Shown here piece after piece: positions 33,871 to 42,518 of a DNA stretch of 64,000 bases. The stretch is taken from assembly GCF_000695255.1 (NCBI RefSeq), contig NZ_JMIB01000027.1, positions 186,001-250,000 on the forward strand. The letters run 5' to 3'. The notes below the pieces were generated by a model that saw only the letters and a list, made by a program, of their open reading frames with translations, was not told the origin of the DNA and did not search any database. The DNA comes from Photobacterium galatheae (GTDB lineage: Bacteria; Pseudomonadota; Gammaproteobacteria; Enterobacterales; Vibrionaceae). Made by a program: the position numbers and the translations under genes. Numbering within the stretch: position 1 is the stretch's first letter; each line of letters begins with the position of its first letter.

Positions 33871-34308
33871 TCAATATTTTTTTATGTGCTTTCTCTCATA
33901 ATCTAGAAGTTTATTTAGATTGTATATAACCCCCCTCAGTTGCTTGAGCTCATTTTCTAGAACTAGCAACCGATCCTCTACGCTCATCTCATGGCTGACA
34001 CGACCACCAAGCCATCCACCACTTACTGCGATAATGGCCAATAAAAAAGAACCACGGGTAATAATATATGCGACAACAAGTAATATTTTACTGATATCGT
34101 GATGCGCCGTCAGATCTCCGTATCCAATCGTGGTTACACTCACGAAAGTAAACCATAAGCTATCCCACAGCGTTTCTATTTCTGCCCCGGAAACATTTGA
34201 CTCAAGGTAAAATATTGGCATCGAAAATAAAAATGAAATAATGTGCGCAGCCAAAACAACAAACGCCTGTTTCTTGATTTGATCTAAGTGTCTTTTATTT
34301 ATCCTCAT
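33871..34308 (-). CDS. Two-helix potassium channel
   Basis: 145 residues. Two membrane helices (~13-35 and ~72-95) flank a pore loop with the K+ selectivity filter TTIGYGD (Thr60-Asp65). A short coiled coil (VEDRLLVLENELKQLRGVIYNLNKLLDYE, written as consecutive heptads) forms the C-terminus and would help tetramerisation. There is no RCK/TrkA-N regulatory domain, so it is a minimal Kir/KcsA-like channel. Divergent from the CNNM gene with a 14-bp inverted repeat between them. Confidence 0.85.
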   Translation of the reverse strand: MRINKRHLDQIKKQAFVVLAAHIISFLFSMPIFYLESNVSGAEIETLWDSLWFTFVSVTTIGYGDLTAHHDISKILLVVAYIITRGSFLLAIIAVSGGWLGGRVSHEMSVEDRLLVLENELKQLRGVIYNLNKLLDYERKHIKKY

Positions 34309-34320
34309 CTCAATTTTGAT

Positions 34321-34352
34321 TTATTACTTATTTACTATTAAATAAGTAATAA
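34321..34352. promoter_or_regulatory. Perfect 14-bp inverted repeat between two ion-transport genes
   Basis: TTATTACTTATTTA (34321-34334) and TAAATAAGTAATAA (34339-34352) separated by CTAT. It ends four bases before the ATG at 34357 and begins 13 bp before the start of the divergent K+ channel gene, so a protein bound here, or the RNA hairpin, could control both. Confidence 0.7.
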
Positions 34353-34356
34353 AAAA

Positions 34357-35292
34357 ATGAATCTTTATCTAACAACTGCTTGTGTTGTTTTCATCTCCAT
34401 GATTTTCTCTTTAGCTGAGTCCAGCGTTGTGGGTTCGAATGAGTTCAGAGTTAAGAAGATGATGAAACAAAATTTTCCAGGGGCATCTGATCTACTAAAG
34501 GTAATTTCACAAAGAAACAAATACTTATCTTCAATCATCTTCATGAATACCATGGTGAATATTGGAGGTTCCATGCTCATCGGTACACTTGCTACACAAA
34601 CTTTCGAAGATTTTTATTATACAGTATATATTTCAACAGTTACTGTAGTCATGCTATTTCTCTCTGAGATAAAACCAAAGGTTTTTGCAGCAAGTCGACC
34701 TGAAAAAGTTGGTCGATTTATAGCGAAGCCATTAATATTCATCACAAGTATGATTAGCCCAATCATTTATATCATTAACCTACTTGTGGGTAATAAGTCA
34801 GAGCCAGATAAATTAACCATTTGTGAGTTAGACTATATGCTTAAATCTGCCAATGATTTAGGTATCATCGATAACAAAGAAGCCAAATTTATTCAAAATT
34901 TATTCTCGATAAGAGATAGAAAAGCATCTGAACTCATTATTAAAGATTGTGAAATCACAGCAATCCCAATACATGAGTCACTCACATTTGCCAAGGAATT
35001 GGCTTTAAATAGTCATCTGAAGAGGTTTATCGCTGTAAATAAGCATCAGCAACCTGTCGGTGTTATTTTTAAAAGTGATATTCTTGCAAGCCTACTCAAT
35101 GGCAACGATGAAAAAATTATCGCAGAGATTGTTCATCCCGTTTTGGTTTGTTCGGAAGAAAAATCTATGATGGAGCTACTCGAAAAGCTCTACAGAACGG
35201 ATACGCACCTAGCAGTCGTTATAAATAATGACGGGGAGATGCTTGGTGTTGTGACCTTATCCAACATCCAAGAATCAATATTAAGCCACTAA
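34357..35292 (+). CDS. CNNM/CorC-type membrane protein (DUF21 plus CBS pair)
   Basis: 311 residues. A DUF21 membrane domain with about three or four helices (residues 1-145; AESSVVGSNEFRVKKMMK, LSEIKPKVFAASRPEKVGRF) is followed by a CBS pair (~185-305) with typical FIAVNKHQQPVGVIFKSDIL and LAVVINNDGEMLGVVTLSNI. CNNM/CorB-type proteins export or regulate Mg2+/Co2+ and bind nucleotide in the CBS domains. It lacks the C-terminal CorC_HlyC domain. Unusually the gene starts right behind a long inverted repeat and has no free ribosome-binding site. Confidence 0.85.
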   Translation: MNLYLTTACVVFISMIFSLAESSVVGSNEFRVKKMMKQNFPGASDLLKVISQRNKYLSSIIFMNTMVNIGGSMLIGTLATQTFEDFYYTVYISTVTVVMLFLSEIKPKVFAASRPEKVGRFIAKPLIFITSMISPIIYIINLLVGNKSEPDKLTICELDYMLKSANDLGIIDNKEAKFIQNLFSIRDRKASELIIKDCEITAIPIHESLTFAKELALNSHLKRFIAVNKHQQPVGVIFKSDILASLLNGNDEKIIAEIVHPVLVCSEEKSMMELLEKLYRTDTHLAVVINNDGEMLGVVTLSNIQESILSH

Positions 35293-35297
35293 CAAAA

Positions 35298-35687
35298 TTA
35301 AAAGGGAATTCGAATGGATTCCCCCTCATCAATCGTGTTTTCTTCTGCTTCCTTCGAAAACCCTAAGAATTCCTTAACCACTACGGCACCATAATAGTCT
35401 ATCTTTATCCCCATTTCTTTCTCTACCCTATCCAGCCCCCACTGAACATCATAACCGTCAGAAAGTTTTAAATTCTCTATACTAAATACCACCTCATTTC
35501 CACTTTGATTTCTATTGAGGTATCTCAACAATATTTCTAATACACCGATACATACCGCTTCATCATTCATGAATTCGAACAAATCCTCTATGGTGTTGAA
35601 TATTTTAGATTGGTATTCAAATATCCATATATCAGATGAATCAAATTCAACTTTTTTGATCAGTCGGTTTCTTATTTTCACAAACAT
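35298..35687 (-). CDS. Hypothetical protein
   Basis: 129 residues, soluble, acidic, alternating helix and strand; unknown. Follows 35706-36071 on the same strand with an 18-bp gap, so the two probably form an operon. Converges on the CNNM gene with a 5-bp gap. Confidence 0.55.
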   Translation of the reverse strand: MFVKIRNRLIKKVEFDSSDIWIFEYQSKIFNTIEDLFEFMNDEAVCIGVLEILLRYLNRNQSGNEVVFSIENLKLSDGYDVQWGLDRVEKEMGIKIDYYGAVVVKEFLGFSKEAEENTIDEGESIRIPF

Positions 35688-35705
35688 GGAGACAACACCG
35701 AAAGG

Positions 35706-36071
35706 TTATTCGTTAATTTCAGAAAAACACTCACTATAGGTAAAGTGAACCAGTTTTATCCCAGCTTCACCATTCAGAGGAGGAAACAACTCAGCAAGCC
35801 AGGAATCAGCAGAATCGAAATAGCAAAGCACCCCCTCAAGGTTTAGGTCTTTTGAAGTAGACACCTGAAAGCAGGCTTTTGCTAAAACTTTTAAAAAACA
35901 ATTAATTATTCCGTCATCAGACGTATTTAGAAGCATGTGACCGTCATCATAATTTTCTACATAAAGTCTCAGCCTATCTATTGAAACAACCGAGAAATCA
36001 ATTTCAGCAGTCAATTCAATATCATTCCAGGAATGGTTAACCGTATATGTTTCTTTCGCTATCTTACTCAT
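35706..36071 (-). CDS. Hypothetical protein
   Basis: 121 residues, soluble and acidic with a beta-rich N-terminus (YTVNHSWNDIELTAEIDFSVVS), unknown. A promoter with TTGCTA, 18 bp, TAAAAT lies upstream on the minus strand near 36130-36160. First gene of a likely pair with 35298-35687. Confidence 0.55.
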   Translation of the reverse strand: MSKIAKETYTVNHSWNDIELTAEIDFSVVSIDRLRLYVENYDDGHMLLNTSDDGIINCFLKVLAKACFQVSTSKDLNLEGVLCYFDSADSWLAELFPPLNGEAGIKLVHFTYSECFSEINE

Positions 36072-36502
36072 TGATACCTGACCTCTTCACAAAATAACTT
36101 CCTAATCAAGTTCAAGTACGAATTAATCTAGATTTTAGACTAACTTAATATTTTATAGCAAGCGATCACAGGCGAGTATCTAAAAAATATTCGGCGATGA
36201 TTTTTGCATCAAACTCATCATCTCTCATTTTAAATATCACCAAATTAGCATACCGTTCATTCAGTCTATTCAATACCATCAAAATAATCTTGTTATTAAA
36301 AAATCAAGTAAGGTTCCTCCTGTGACACCACATCAAATACTGAAATATATATTTTTTGCAACACAAATCTAACAAATATTCAGTAAGCTGTTCTTTAATT
36401 TTAATTCAGTCATTTTATATATTGCATTCCAGGAAACAATTTTTGTTGTGTCACAGCTATCTATCCTAAAGAGTCAAAACACATGTATATACGACTCTCA
36501 TT
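36072..36502. other. AT-rich intergenic region
   Basis: About 430 bp, AT-rich. Contains the promoter of 35706-36071 and a weak GAGTC/GACTC hairpin after the clpX stop. No supported gene. Confidence 0.4.
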
Positions 36503-37771
36503 TCAAAGTTCTGGTGAATCACTATCCGACAGTGCATGTTTAACAACTGATTCTGTGATGACAAATGAGTCGATATTCTCTGAAGGTGAATCAAAAGAGA
36601 ATTCTTTTAGAACTTTATTCATCGTGCCATCAAGCCCACGAGCGCCGACTTTCTGCTCAAATGCATGATGTGCTACCGCCTCAACAGCCTCGTCAGTGAT
36701 GCTCAGATCGATATTATCAGCCAATGCCAAAAGTCGGTGACCTGCAAACATACTTCGCTTGGAATCCGTAATAATCTGCTTCATGACATCCATCGTCAAA
36801 GGTTCTAAATGAACAATGGTGCTGAATCTGCCAACAAACTCTGGCTTCATTCCATATTGAACAATATGTTTTGCGTTCACATGCTTCATTCCAGCATTTT
36901 CCTTCACACGCGTTTCTGGCGTCTCATCAGCGACAAAGCCAATTCTCTTCTTCGTACCACTCTCCTTATCAAGGATCTCATCAATCCCCTCAAAGGCACC
37001 ACTCGCAATAAAAAGGATATTTGACGTGTTGATCGTTTGAGTCTTTGCTGCCTGTTGTTTTCGACCACCACTGACCGGGACGCGAACATCAGCCCCTTCA
37101 CACAGTTTCAATAAAGCACTTTGTACACCATCGCCAGAAGGATCTCGATTTAGATTCGCGCTATCCCCTCGCTTCCTGAGTTTATCGATTTCATCAATGA
37201 AGATAATCCCTTTGCTTTCTGCCAAACCAATGTCACCATCACACTTCTGAATCAATTCTGCCAGCATATCTTCAACGCTATCACCAATATAGCCAGCTTC
37301 AGTCAGTGGGGTCGCATCCTGAATATGAATGGGAAGATCGGTTAAAGCAGCAATCGTTTCTGCAAGAAGCGTTTTTCCCGTCCCGGTTGGCCCAATGAGA
37401 AGGAGATTCGATTTTTTCGCCTGTGAACCAAATCCATGCTTATTTAAAATGATGCGCTTTTGATGTTGGTAAATCGCAACTGAGAGCATTTGCTTGGCAT
37501 CATGTTGACCTATGACATATTCATCTAACAACGCAACCAATTCACGTGGTTTTCGCAGTTCTGAAACGTCTTCCATCACCATTTCCATCGCATCTTTATG
37601 CGTTCTGTCTTGTTCTTCTTTATTCGCTTGTCTGCTTTGAGCACTCAGGAACTCATAACCATCTAGGATACAGGGCTTACAGAGCATGATGTCATCGCTA
37701 TACGCGACCTTGTCAAAACCTTCCCCATTTCCGCAAGCAGTACATCTGTTTTTAACCTCTTGACTAACCAT
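36503..37771 (-). CDS. clpX: ClpX-type protein unfoldase
   Basis: 422 residues (E. coli ClpX 424). An N-terminal zinc-binding domain uses Cys10, Cys13, Cys31, Cys34. The AAA+ module follows: Walker A GPTGTGKT (127-134), pore loop AGYIGDS, Walker B IIFIDEIDK, and the KKRIGF loop that in ClpX docks on ClpP. ClpX unfolds tagged proteins and feeds ClpP, or remodels replication/transposition complexes. No clpP or lon is adjacent, unlike the usual chromosomal order. Start fixed by AAGGGGAC before MVSQEVK; the longer frame to 37873 contains the promoter. A 19-bp palindrome lies in the promoter spacer. Confidence 0.95.
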   Translation of the reverse strand: MVSQEVKNRCTACGNGEGFDKVAYSDDIMLCKPCILDGYEFLSAQSRQANKEEQDRTHKDAMEMVMEDVSELRKPRELVALLDEYVIGQHDAKQMLSVAIYQHQKRIILNKHGFGSQAKKSNLLLIGPTGTGKTLLAETIAALTDLPIHIQDATPLTEAGYIGDSVEDMLAELIQKCDGDIGLAESKGIIFIDEIDKLRKRGDSANLNRDPSGDGVQSALLKLCEGADVRVPVSGGRKQQAAKTQTINTSNILFIASGAFEGIDEILDKESGTKKRIGFVADETPETRVKENAGMKHVNAKHIVQYGMKPEFVGRFSTIVHLEPLTMDVMKQIITDSKRSMFAGHRLLALADNIDLSITDEAVEAVAHHAFEQKVGARGLDGTMNKVLKEFSFDSPSENIDSFVITESVVKHALSDSDSPEL

Positions 37772-37814
37772 CTCGTCCCCTTCGCTCAGCACTGATCTTC
37801 GATATACTTGTGGC

Positions 37815-37842
37815 ATTATAATGATAGCGACGCTATCATCAA
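37815..37842. promoter_or_regulatory. clpX promoter filled by a 19-bp palindrome
   Basis: ATGATAGCGACGCTATCAT (37821-37839) is a perfect palindrome around a central base. It exactly fills the 16-bp spacer between minus-strand -35 TTGATG (37842-37837) and -10 TATAAT (37820-37815) and overlaps both. A plus-strand TATAAT (37817-37822, in TGTGGCATTATAATGA) overlaps it and faces 37900. A repressor bound here would block both directions. Confidence 0.75.
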
Positions 37843-37899
37843 CGCAAATTGCTGAATTATTTATGACTGCCATTCACTTTGATACATGAGGGGGGATAT

Positions 37900-38190
37900 G
37901 TGGCTGTACGGTGTGTTCAATTTTTTTTAGATGTATCTGAAACAATCCCAGATCAAATCACAATCTCATCGAACGGAAAGGAAGAGACCCTAAAAGTCGA
38001 TAAATTTTTAACAAGACACACAAGGACCAAAGATTTGGTCGCCGCACTGAGCAAAGCAGGACTTGATGTAAACCGAGATACAGATGAAAGAACGCTCTTA
38101 AAACTGGCAAGATACAAGGGATTGGATAACCACAAAATTAACACAAACGAAGTGTTCGTGGTCAAGCATATGACACCCAAGAAGTATTGA
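37900..38190 (+). CDS. Hypothetical protein
   Basis: 96 residues from a GTG preceded by GAGGGGGG five bases upstream. Basic, with a possible helical DNA- or RNA-binding character (LTRHTRTKDLVAALSKAGLDVNRDTDERTLLKLARYKG), unknown family. Divergent from clpX and sharing its operator region; upstream of recA, which has its own promoter. Confidence 0.6.
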   Translation: MAVRCVQFFLDVSETIPDQITISSNGKEETLKVDKFLTRHTRTKDLVAALSKAGLDVNRDTDERTLLKLARYKGLDNHKINTNEVFVVKHMTPKKY

Positions 38191-38217
38191 AATGCTCAAT
38201 CAAGAAAAGCGAGAAGA

Positions 38218-38247
38218 TTGACAAAAACCAACAGCCATCACTATAGT
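38218..38247 (+). promoter_or_regulatory. recA promoter
   Basis: Consensus -35 TTGACA (38218-38223), 18-bp spacer, -10 TATAGT (38242-38247). No LexA-type CTGT-N8-ACAG box is seen between here and the ATG, so SOS control is not apparent. Confidence 0.8.
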
Positions 38248-38285
38248 GCCACGAAATACAAGCAGACAAAAAATAAAAGAAAGCG

Positions 38286-39332
38286 ATGAACGAAAACAGA
38301 AAAAAAGCACTCGATACAGCACTGGGACAAATCGAAAAGCAATTCGGCCAAGGTGCCATCATGCGTCTGGGCGACTCGACCTCAATGAATGTCAAGGCTA
38401 TCCCAACAGGCTCACTCACGCTTGATGCGGCACTGGGCGTTGGTGGCCTTCCTGAAGGGCGTATTGTTGAGATCTTTGGCCCAGAGTCAAGCGGCAAAAC
38501 AACCCTAACACTGAGCGTCATTGCTGAAGCGCAGAAATCAGGCAAAACATGCGCCTTTATTGATGCTGAGCATGCCTTAGATCCGGTCTATGCCAAAAAA
38601 ATTGGCGTAAATATTGATGACATGCTCATATCTCAACCAGATACAGGTGAACAGGCTTTAGAAATGACAGATGCACTTGTTCGAAGTGGTGCTGTGGATG
38701 TCATCGTTGTCGATTCAGTGGCAGCGCTCACGCCTAAAGCTGAAATTGAAGGAGAAATGGGTGACGCCCATATGGGCCTTCAAGCCCGCATGCTGTCCCA
38801 AGCCATGCGTAAGCTGACTGGAAACATCAAATCAAACAATGTGCTTGTTATCTTCATCAACCAAATTCGGATGAAAATTGGGGTGATGTTCGGAAACCCT
38901 GAAACGACAACTGGCGGGAACGCCCTAAAGTTTTATTCATCAGTACGACTAGACATCCGAAGAACGGGGACAATCAAAAGTGGTGATACAATTGTTGGCA
39001 ACGAAACTCGCGTCAAAGTGATGAAGAACAAAGTTGCACCGCCTTTCAGGGAAGCTAACTTTACGATTCGCTATGATGTCGGTATCGATATGGCTTCTGA
39101 GCTCATTGATATTGGTGTGAAAGAAAAAGTGATTGAAAAAGCAGGCGCCTGGTATAAATACAATGGCACCAGGTTGGCTCAAGGAAAAGAAAACACGCGA
39201 TCATACTTGCTTGCCAACCCAAACCTTCTAGAAGAAGTGAAGAACAAGCTCAAAGGATTCAAGGTTAATCTCAATGATGCCATTCAAATAGGCGCTGAGT
39301 CTGAGCATTTCAGCGAAGACCGAAAAAAATAA
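38286..39332 (+). CDS. recA: Recombinase RecA
   Basis: 348 residues. Forms nucleoprotein filaments on single-stranded DNA, catalyses strand exchange, and promotes LexA autocleavage. Walker A GPESSGKT at 65-72, Walker B VIVVDS at 139-144, loop regions [13 protein letters not shown] and [17 protein letters not shown] are intact. Overall close to gammaproteobacterial chromosomal RecA, but the acidic C-terminal tail that moderates activity in E. coli is replaced by a short, partly basic end ([10 protein letters not shown]). recX is absent. Together with recBCD it gives a full double-strand-break repair set in this window. Confidence 0.97.
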   Translation: MNENRKKALDTALGQIEKQFGQGAIMRLGDSTSMNVKAIPTGSLTLDAALGVGGLPEGRIVEIFGPESSGKTTLTLSVIAEAQKSGKTCAFIDAEHALDPVYAKKIGVNIDDMLISQPDTGEQALEMTDALVRSGAVDVIVVDSVAALTPKAEIEGEMGDAHMGLQARMLSQAMRKLTGNIKSNNVLVIFINQIRMKIGVMFGNPETTTGGNALKFYSSVRLDIRRTGTIKSGDTIVGNETRVKVMKNKVAPPFREANFTIRYDVGIDMASELIDIGVKEKVIEKAGAWYKYNGTRLAQGKENTRSYLLANPNLLEEVKNKLKGFKVNLNDAIQIGAESEHFSEDRKK

Positions 39333-39360
39333 AACTTCAATCACTATCCTCCCAACAATG

Positions 39361-39388
39361 AAGAGAAGTGAGCAGGCTTCTCTTTTTT
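39361..39388 (+). terminator. recA terminator
   Basis: Stem AAGAGAAG/CTTCTCTT with an 8-nt loop followed by T-rich tail. Confidence 0.9.
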
Positions 39389-39611
39389 ATACAAAGTGGC
39401 AAATATAGATATGCTAATAGTGACATAAAAATGACGAATTTATGCATGAAGCCGGTTCTGGGGCATACTCATCAAGTCTAATATGATAACTTACAATAAA
39501 AACCAGATGAGCTTTCAATTTTTTATGCGATCTTCCATACATTAAAAACCTATCGTGTAACATTCCTCAAACGACATACCACTCATATTGAGTACCTTAT
39601 TAAATAAACTT
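39389..39611. other. Intergenic region after recA
   Basis: AT-rich, no supported gene. A degenerate promoter-like stretch (GTGGCAAATATAGAT, 39397-39411) occurs near its start. Confidence 0.35.
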
Positions 39612-39645
39612 CTTTACATCTGATTGCATTGCAATATAATGCCCC
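39612..39645 (+). promoter_or_regulatory. Promoter of 39683-40207, extended-motif type
   Basis: CTTTAC (39612-39617), 17 bp, TATAAT (39635-39640) in TTGCAATATAATGCC. Confidence 0.65.
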
Positions 39646-39682
39646 TAGTTTCATAATTACAAATATATGGGTATACATAGAA

Positions 39683-40207
39683 ATGCTCAATGCTCACTAC
39701 ACGATTGATATTAATGGCGAAAAGGCTAAGGTTCACATTTCCGGTTTAATTCCATGCGAAAACCTGACTGGAAACGCATCAGCATTACATCTGAGGACTA
39801 TCCAGGATCTGTCGAAACCATGGATGACAGAACATTCTTCAGTTGCATCATTCAAAGTTGATACATTCGATATTGAAGATTGTCGTCGGCACACAGAATC
39901 ATTCCCAGAAGTTGGTGCTCTCATTAAGTTGAGTTATTTTTGGTCAGGCTTGTCTGATGATTATGAAATGCTGTGTCAAACAATTCATAGTGGCTGTTCT
40001 GACGAACTCGTATTCAGTGGATATATCTGGGTAAAAGACATGTTTGACCGTGGTGAAGTGAACCAGGTCGTTTCGAATTGGGCCATCCTACAGACGGAGA
40101 AAATGACCCATTTAGCCAGCCATGTATCCAGTTTAAACGATGATGAATTTTTTATTGCTTCTCAAAACAACGCTATTCTAGAAAAAATTCGCAACTATTT
40201 TAATTGA
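39683..40207 (+). CDS. Hypothetical protein
   Basis: 174 residues from MLNAHYTID, chosen because the promoter lies inside the longer frame from 39629. Beta-rich N-terminus and helical C-terminus, acidic, no membrane segment, unknown family. Confidence 0.6.
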   Translation: MLNAHYTIDINGEKAKVHISGLIPCENLTGNASALHLRTIQDLSKPWMTEHSSVASFKVDTFDIEDCRRHTESFPEVGALIKLSYFWSGLSDDYEMLCQTIHSGCSDELVFSGYIWVKDMFDRGEVNQVVSNWAILQTEKMTHLASHVSSLNDDEFFIASQNNAILEKIRNYFN

Positions 40208-40240
40208 ACTGATTCGATGAGACTGCTTAATCTGACTCTA

Positions 40241-40286
40241 TGTAGGCTGGCGACAGAATCTATCTCGGGCGCATCGCCAGCCTACA
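40241..40286. other. 13-bp inverted repeat
   Basis: TGTAGGCTGGCGA (40241-40253) and TCGCCAGCCTACA (40274-40286), perfect, with a 20-nt loop. GC-rich compared with its surroundings and without a T tract; between converging genes. Confidence 0.7.
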
Positions 40287-40408
40287 CGAATTGCACTCAA
40301 TACGCTTCAAAGACACCGAAAAGAACCGATTGATTCATCTTTATTCAGTGTGGTATTAAGATGCGGCACCCTAAATTTGGTGTATCAATGGCACCAAGCT
40401 AGATAAGG

Positions 40409-41077
40409 TTAGTGAATAAAATTGTCTGATTCAATCCCCTTGTCACGATTATACTGATCAACCACTTTATTGATCCATTGTCTTAAAAAATTAGTTGATG
40501 TCATCATGCTTACCCGACCCAACCTTTCTCCGGTTTCAATCAACTGGGTATCAGATGTTCCCATTGCATTGATAATTCCAACAAGCTCATTTTTTTCATT
40601 AAAAACACCACCACCACTCATACCAACCTGAATCGGCGAATTTAGTACACTGATAATACATTTTCTGTTATGCCACATGCTCTCTTTCATCTGGATATCC
40701 AGCTTGTATACACCCTCGCCATAAATGGTTTTCAAAGGATTCATAAACGATTTACCAAACGTTTTTACCTTTTGCTCAGGATAGATCACGCCCATTTTGT
40801 GTCGCTGCTTCCCAGTATTATCTTTTTCGATAATCGATATATCGCAATCCGGATGATGAGCAACGACCAACGAGTAGTCATAACTCGCAACATGTTTTGC
40901 CGTTAGGCTAAGATTTTTGGTAATAGGAACACTACTTCCAGAACTCCCAAGGAGCAAAGGTATACCAATTATCTGCGTATCAATATCTATCTCGGTACCA
41001 TGATAATCCTGAAGAACACCGTTACTGCACCCCCCAATAAACAACACAGACAAGAGTATTGCTAATCTTAATCTCAC
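40409..41077 (-). CDS. Trypsin-like serine protease lipoprotein
   Basis: 222 residues. Lipoprotein signal with lipobox LFIGGC (lipidated Cys17). Protease domain with catalytic triad His62 (LTAKHVA), Asp79 (DCDISII) and Ser154 (GMSGGGVFN), a chymotrypsin-like order and spacing. About the size of a single-domain S1 protease without PDZ domains, unlike DegP. Likely anchored at the periplasmic face of a membrane. Substrate unknown. Confidence 0.8.
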   Translation of the reverse strand: MRLRLAILLSVLFIGGCSNGVLQDYHGTEIDIDTQIIGIPLLLGSSGSSVPITKNLSLTAKHVASYDYSLVVAHHPDCDISIIEKDNTGKQRHKMGVIYPEQKVKTFGKSFMNPLKTIYGEGVYKLDIQMKESMWHNRKCIISVLNSPIQVGMSGGGVFNEKNELVGIINAMGTSDTQLIETGERLGRVSMMTSTNFLRQWINKVVDQYNRDKGIESDNFIH

Positions 41078-41174
41078 AGTTTTTAATCTATTTGTAGTCT
41101 ATTTTTTGATTAAAAAAAACACCTGTCTTTCAATTCTTATTACCCTAACTTATAGTTATAAAAAAGGATCAACC

Positions 41175-41825
41175 ATGAATGCCATGAAAGGCTTTTTAAA
41201 GCCAACTTCATATTTTAGACATCTCGTGCAACAAGATGGAAAAGCTCAAGTCGATAATCTATTGAAAAAAGTGATTTTTATTGTCTCTTTCTTTTCTATA
41301 CTTGCTTACCTTTCTGTGTCGAATTTCGGAGAAAAAATAGGGTTAGCCAATTCTGGTTTATATGCCACTAAAGCCGCAACGGATGCAGCATTATGGGCAT
41401 TATGTACATTTTTCATACATGGCCTCATCGCGGCAGTCGTCGGTAAACTCTTTCGCGTCGATGAACGCGTTTCAGGGATCGTCACCTGCTTTTTCTGGTC
41501 TCACTTTTACGGCTGGATCACTGGCATATCGGCTTTTGTCATCAGCTATACCTCCGTTTATTTGCTGTCAGATGACGTCGAGCTTTCCTTATTGATTTCA
41601 TTCGTTCCTTTTGTCCTGATCAAGATATGGTATTTAATCAAAGGCGCTGAAATCTCCATGCAAACAAGTAAGTTAGAAAGTACAGCGATTGTATTTCTTT
41701 CCTTGGTTTTAGTGATTACCCTGAAATGGTGTCTTAACGAAGCGACAAATCAGCTCTTTGAGAATAAACTCATTGAATCACACGAAATGAAACAGAAATC
41801 AGCCCTTGACCTATACTCACAGTAA
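41175..41825 (+). CDS. Polytopic membrane protein, hypothetical
   Basis: 216 residues from the ATG behind AAAGGATC; the longer frame from 41106 is not supported. About five membrane segments (approximately 33-50, 72-92, 103-125, 132-155, 173-190) with a layout reminiscent of Yip1-type proteins, but this is only a topology resemblance. Followed by a 9-bp hairpin. Confidence 0.6.
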   Translation: MNAMKGFLKPTSYFRHLVQQDGKAQVDNLLKKVIFIVSFFSILAYLSVSNFGEKIGLANSGLYATKAATDAALWALCTFFIHGLIAAVVGKLFRVDERVSGIVTCFFWSHFYGWITGISAFVISYTSVYLLSDDVELSLLISFVPFVLIKIWYLIKGAEISMQTSKLESTAIVFLSLVLVITLKWCLNEATNQLFENKLIESHEMKQKSALDLYSQ

Positions 41826-41838
41826 GCATTGAATCGTT

Positions 41839-41864
41839 CACTGAGGCAATAGCCTCAGTGTTGA
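41839..41864 (+). terminator. Terminator-like hairpin
   Basis: Perfect CACTGAGGC/GCCTCAGTG with AATA loop, short T tail. Between converging genes. Confidence 0.65.
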
Positions 41865-41887
41865 CAATGGCTACATGCTCTAAACAG

Positions 41888-42169
41888 CTACGGATGATTA
41901 ATGTTTTGATCATCCCCACCGATTTTCATTGCAGCCACCACCAATCTTTTACTGAAGAGAAAATAACTGGTGATGCTATAGATAACAAAACCAAACATAC
42001 CAACAAAAACACCGATTCTCACCACATCCCGAAGCGTTTCTGTTCCACCAGTCGCAAAATGAATGAGGAAAATCACCGAGAAAACGACCAGATAAACTCC
42101 CCAAAACATAGCATATAACGTGAGTACGAATGGGTTGGTTGTGATTTCCTTTAACTTTATCTTTTTCAT
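41888..42169 (-). CDS. Small membrane protein, hypothetical
   Basis: 93 residues from MKKIKLKE; in-frame ATG three codons and TTG six codons upstream are alternatives. Two membrane segments (~19-39 and ~52-74) and a polar C-terminal tail. Not recognised. Confidence 0.55.
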   Translation of the reverse strand: MKKIKLKEITTNPFVLTLYAMFWGVYLVVFSVIFLIHFATGGTETLRDVVRIGVFVGMFGFVIYSITSYFLFSKRLVVAAMKIGGDDQNINHP

Positions 42170-42518
42170 GACTTCCATATCCCCCAATTTTCACAATCGC
42201 TGGATTGTGTTATCCATTGAACAACAAGATGAAATTCAATGAAATCGTGCAAGCATCTATCTTACGTACTGTTTCAGGTGCACCACAAGTACGAATCCCA
42301 CACGATGACGACAAAATAAGAAAAGTGTTCAGGATGCAAATCCAGCATGTCGTAATAGCTCAACCCCCAGGTCAAGTTCATGATTAGATTCACAAAAAAG
42401 CAACAACTTGAAGACTTTACATCCTTAAGAAATTCACGTCCTTATATTGCTTTTTGGTGATTCATCTCGTCAATCAAGTTATACTTTCTCAATCAGACAT
42501 CAACCAGCACTTCGTATT
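42170..42518. other. Divergent region upstream of recC
   Basis: A minus-strand promoter-like motif AAGCAATATAAGGAC (-10 TATAAG at 42446-42441) faces the gene at 41888-42169, leaving a ~265-nt leader. A possible recC -10 TATACT lies near 42480. A 60-codon frame at 42205-42387 is not convincing. Confidence 0.4.

Noticed and set aside
38190-38286. LexA box upstream of recA
   Set aside because: No CTGT-N8-ACAG-like sequence between the previous gene and the ATG.
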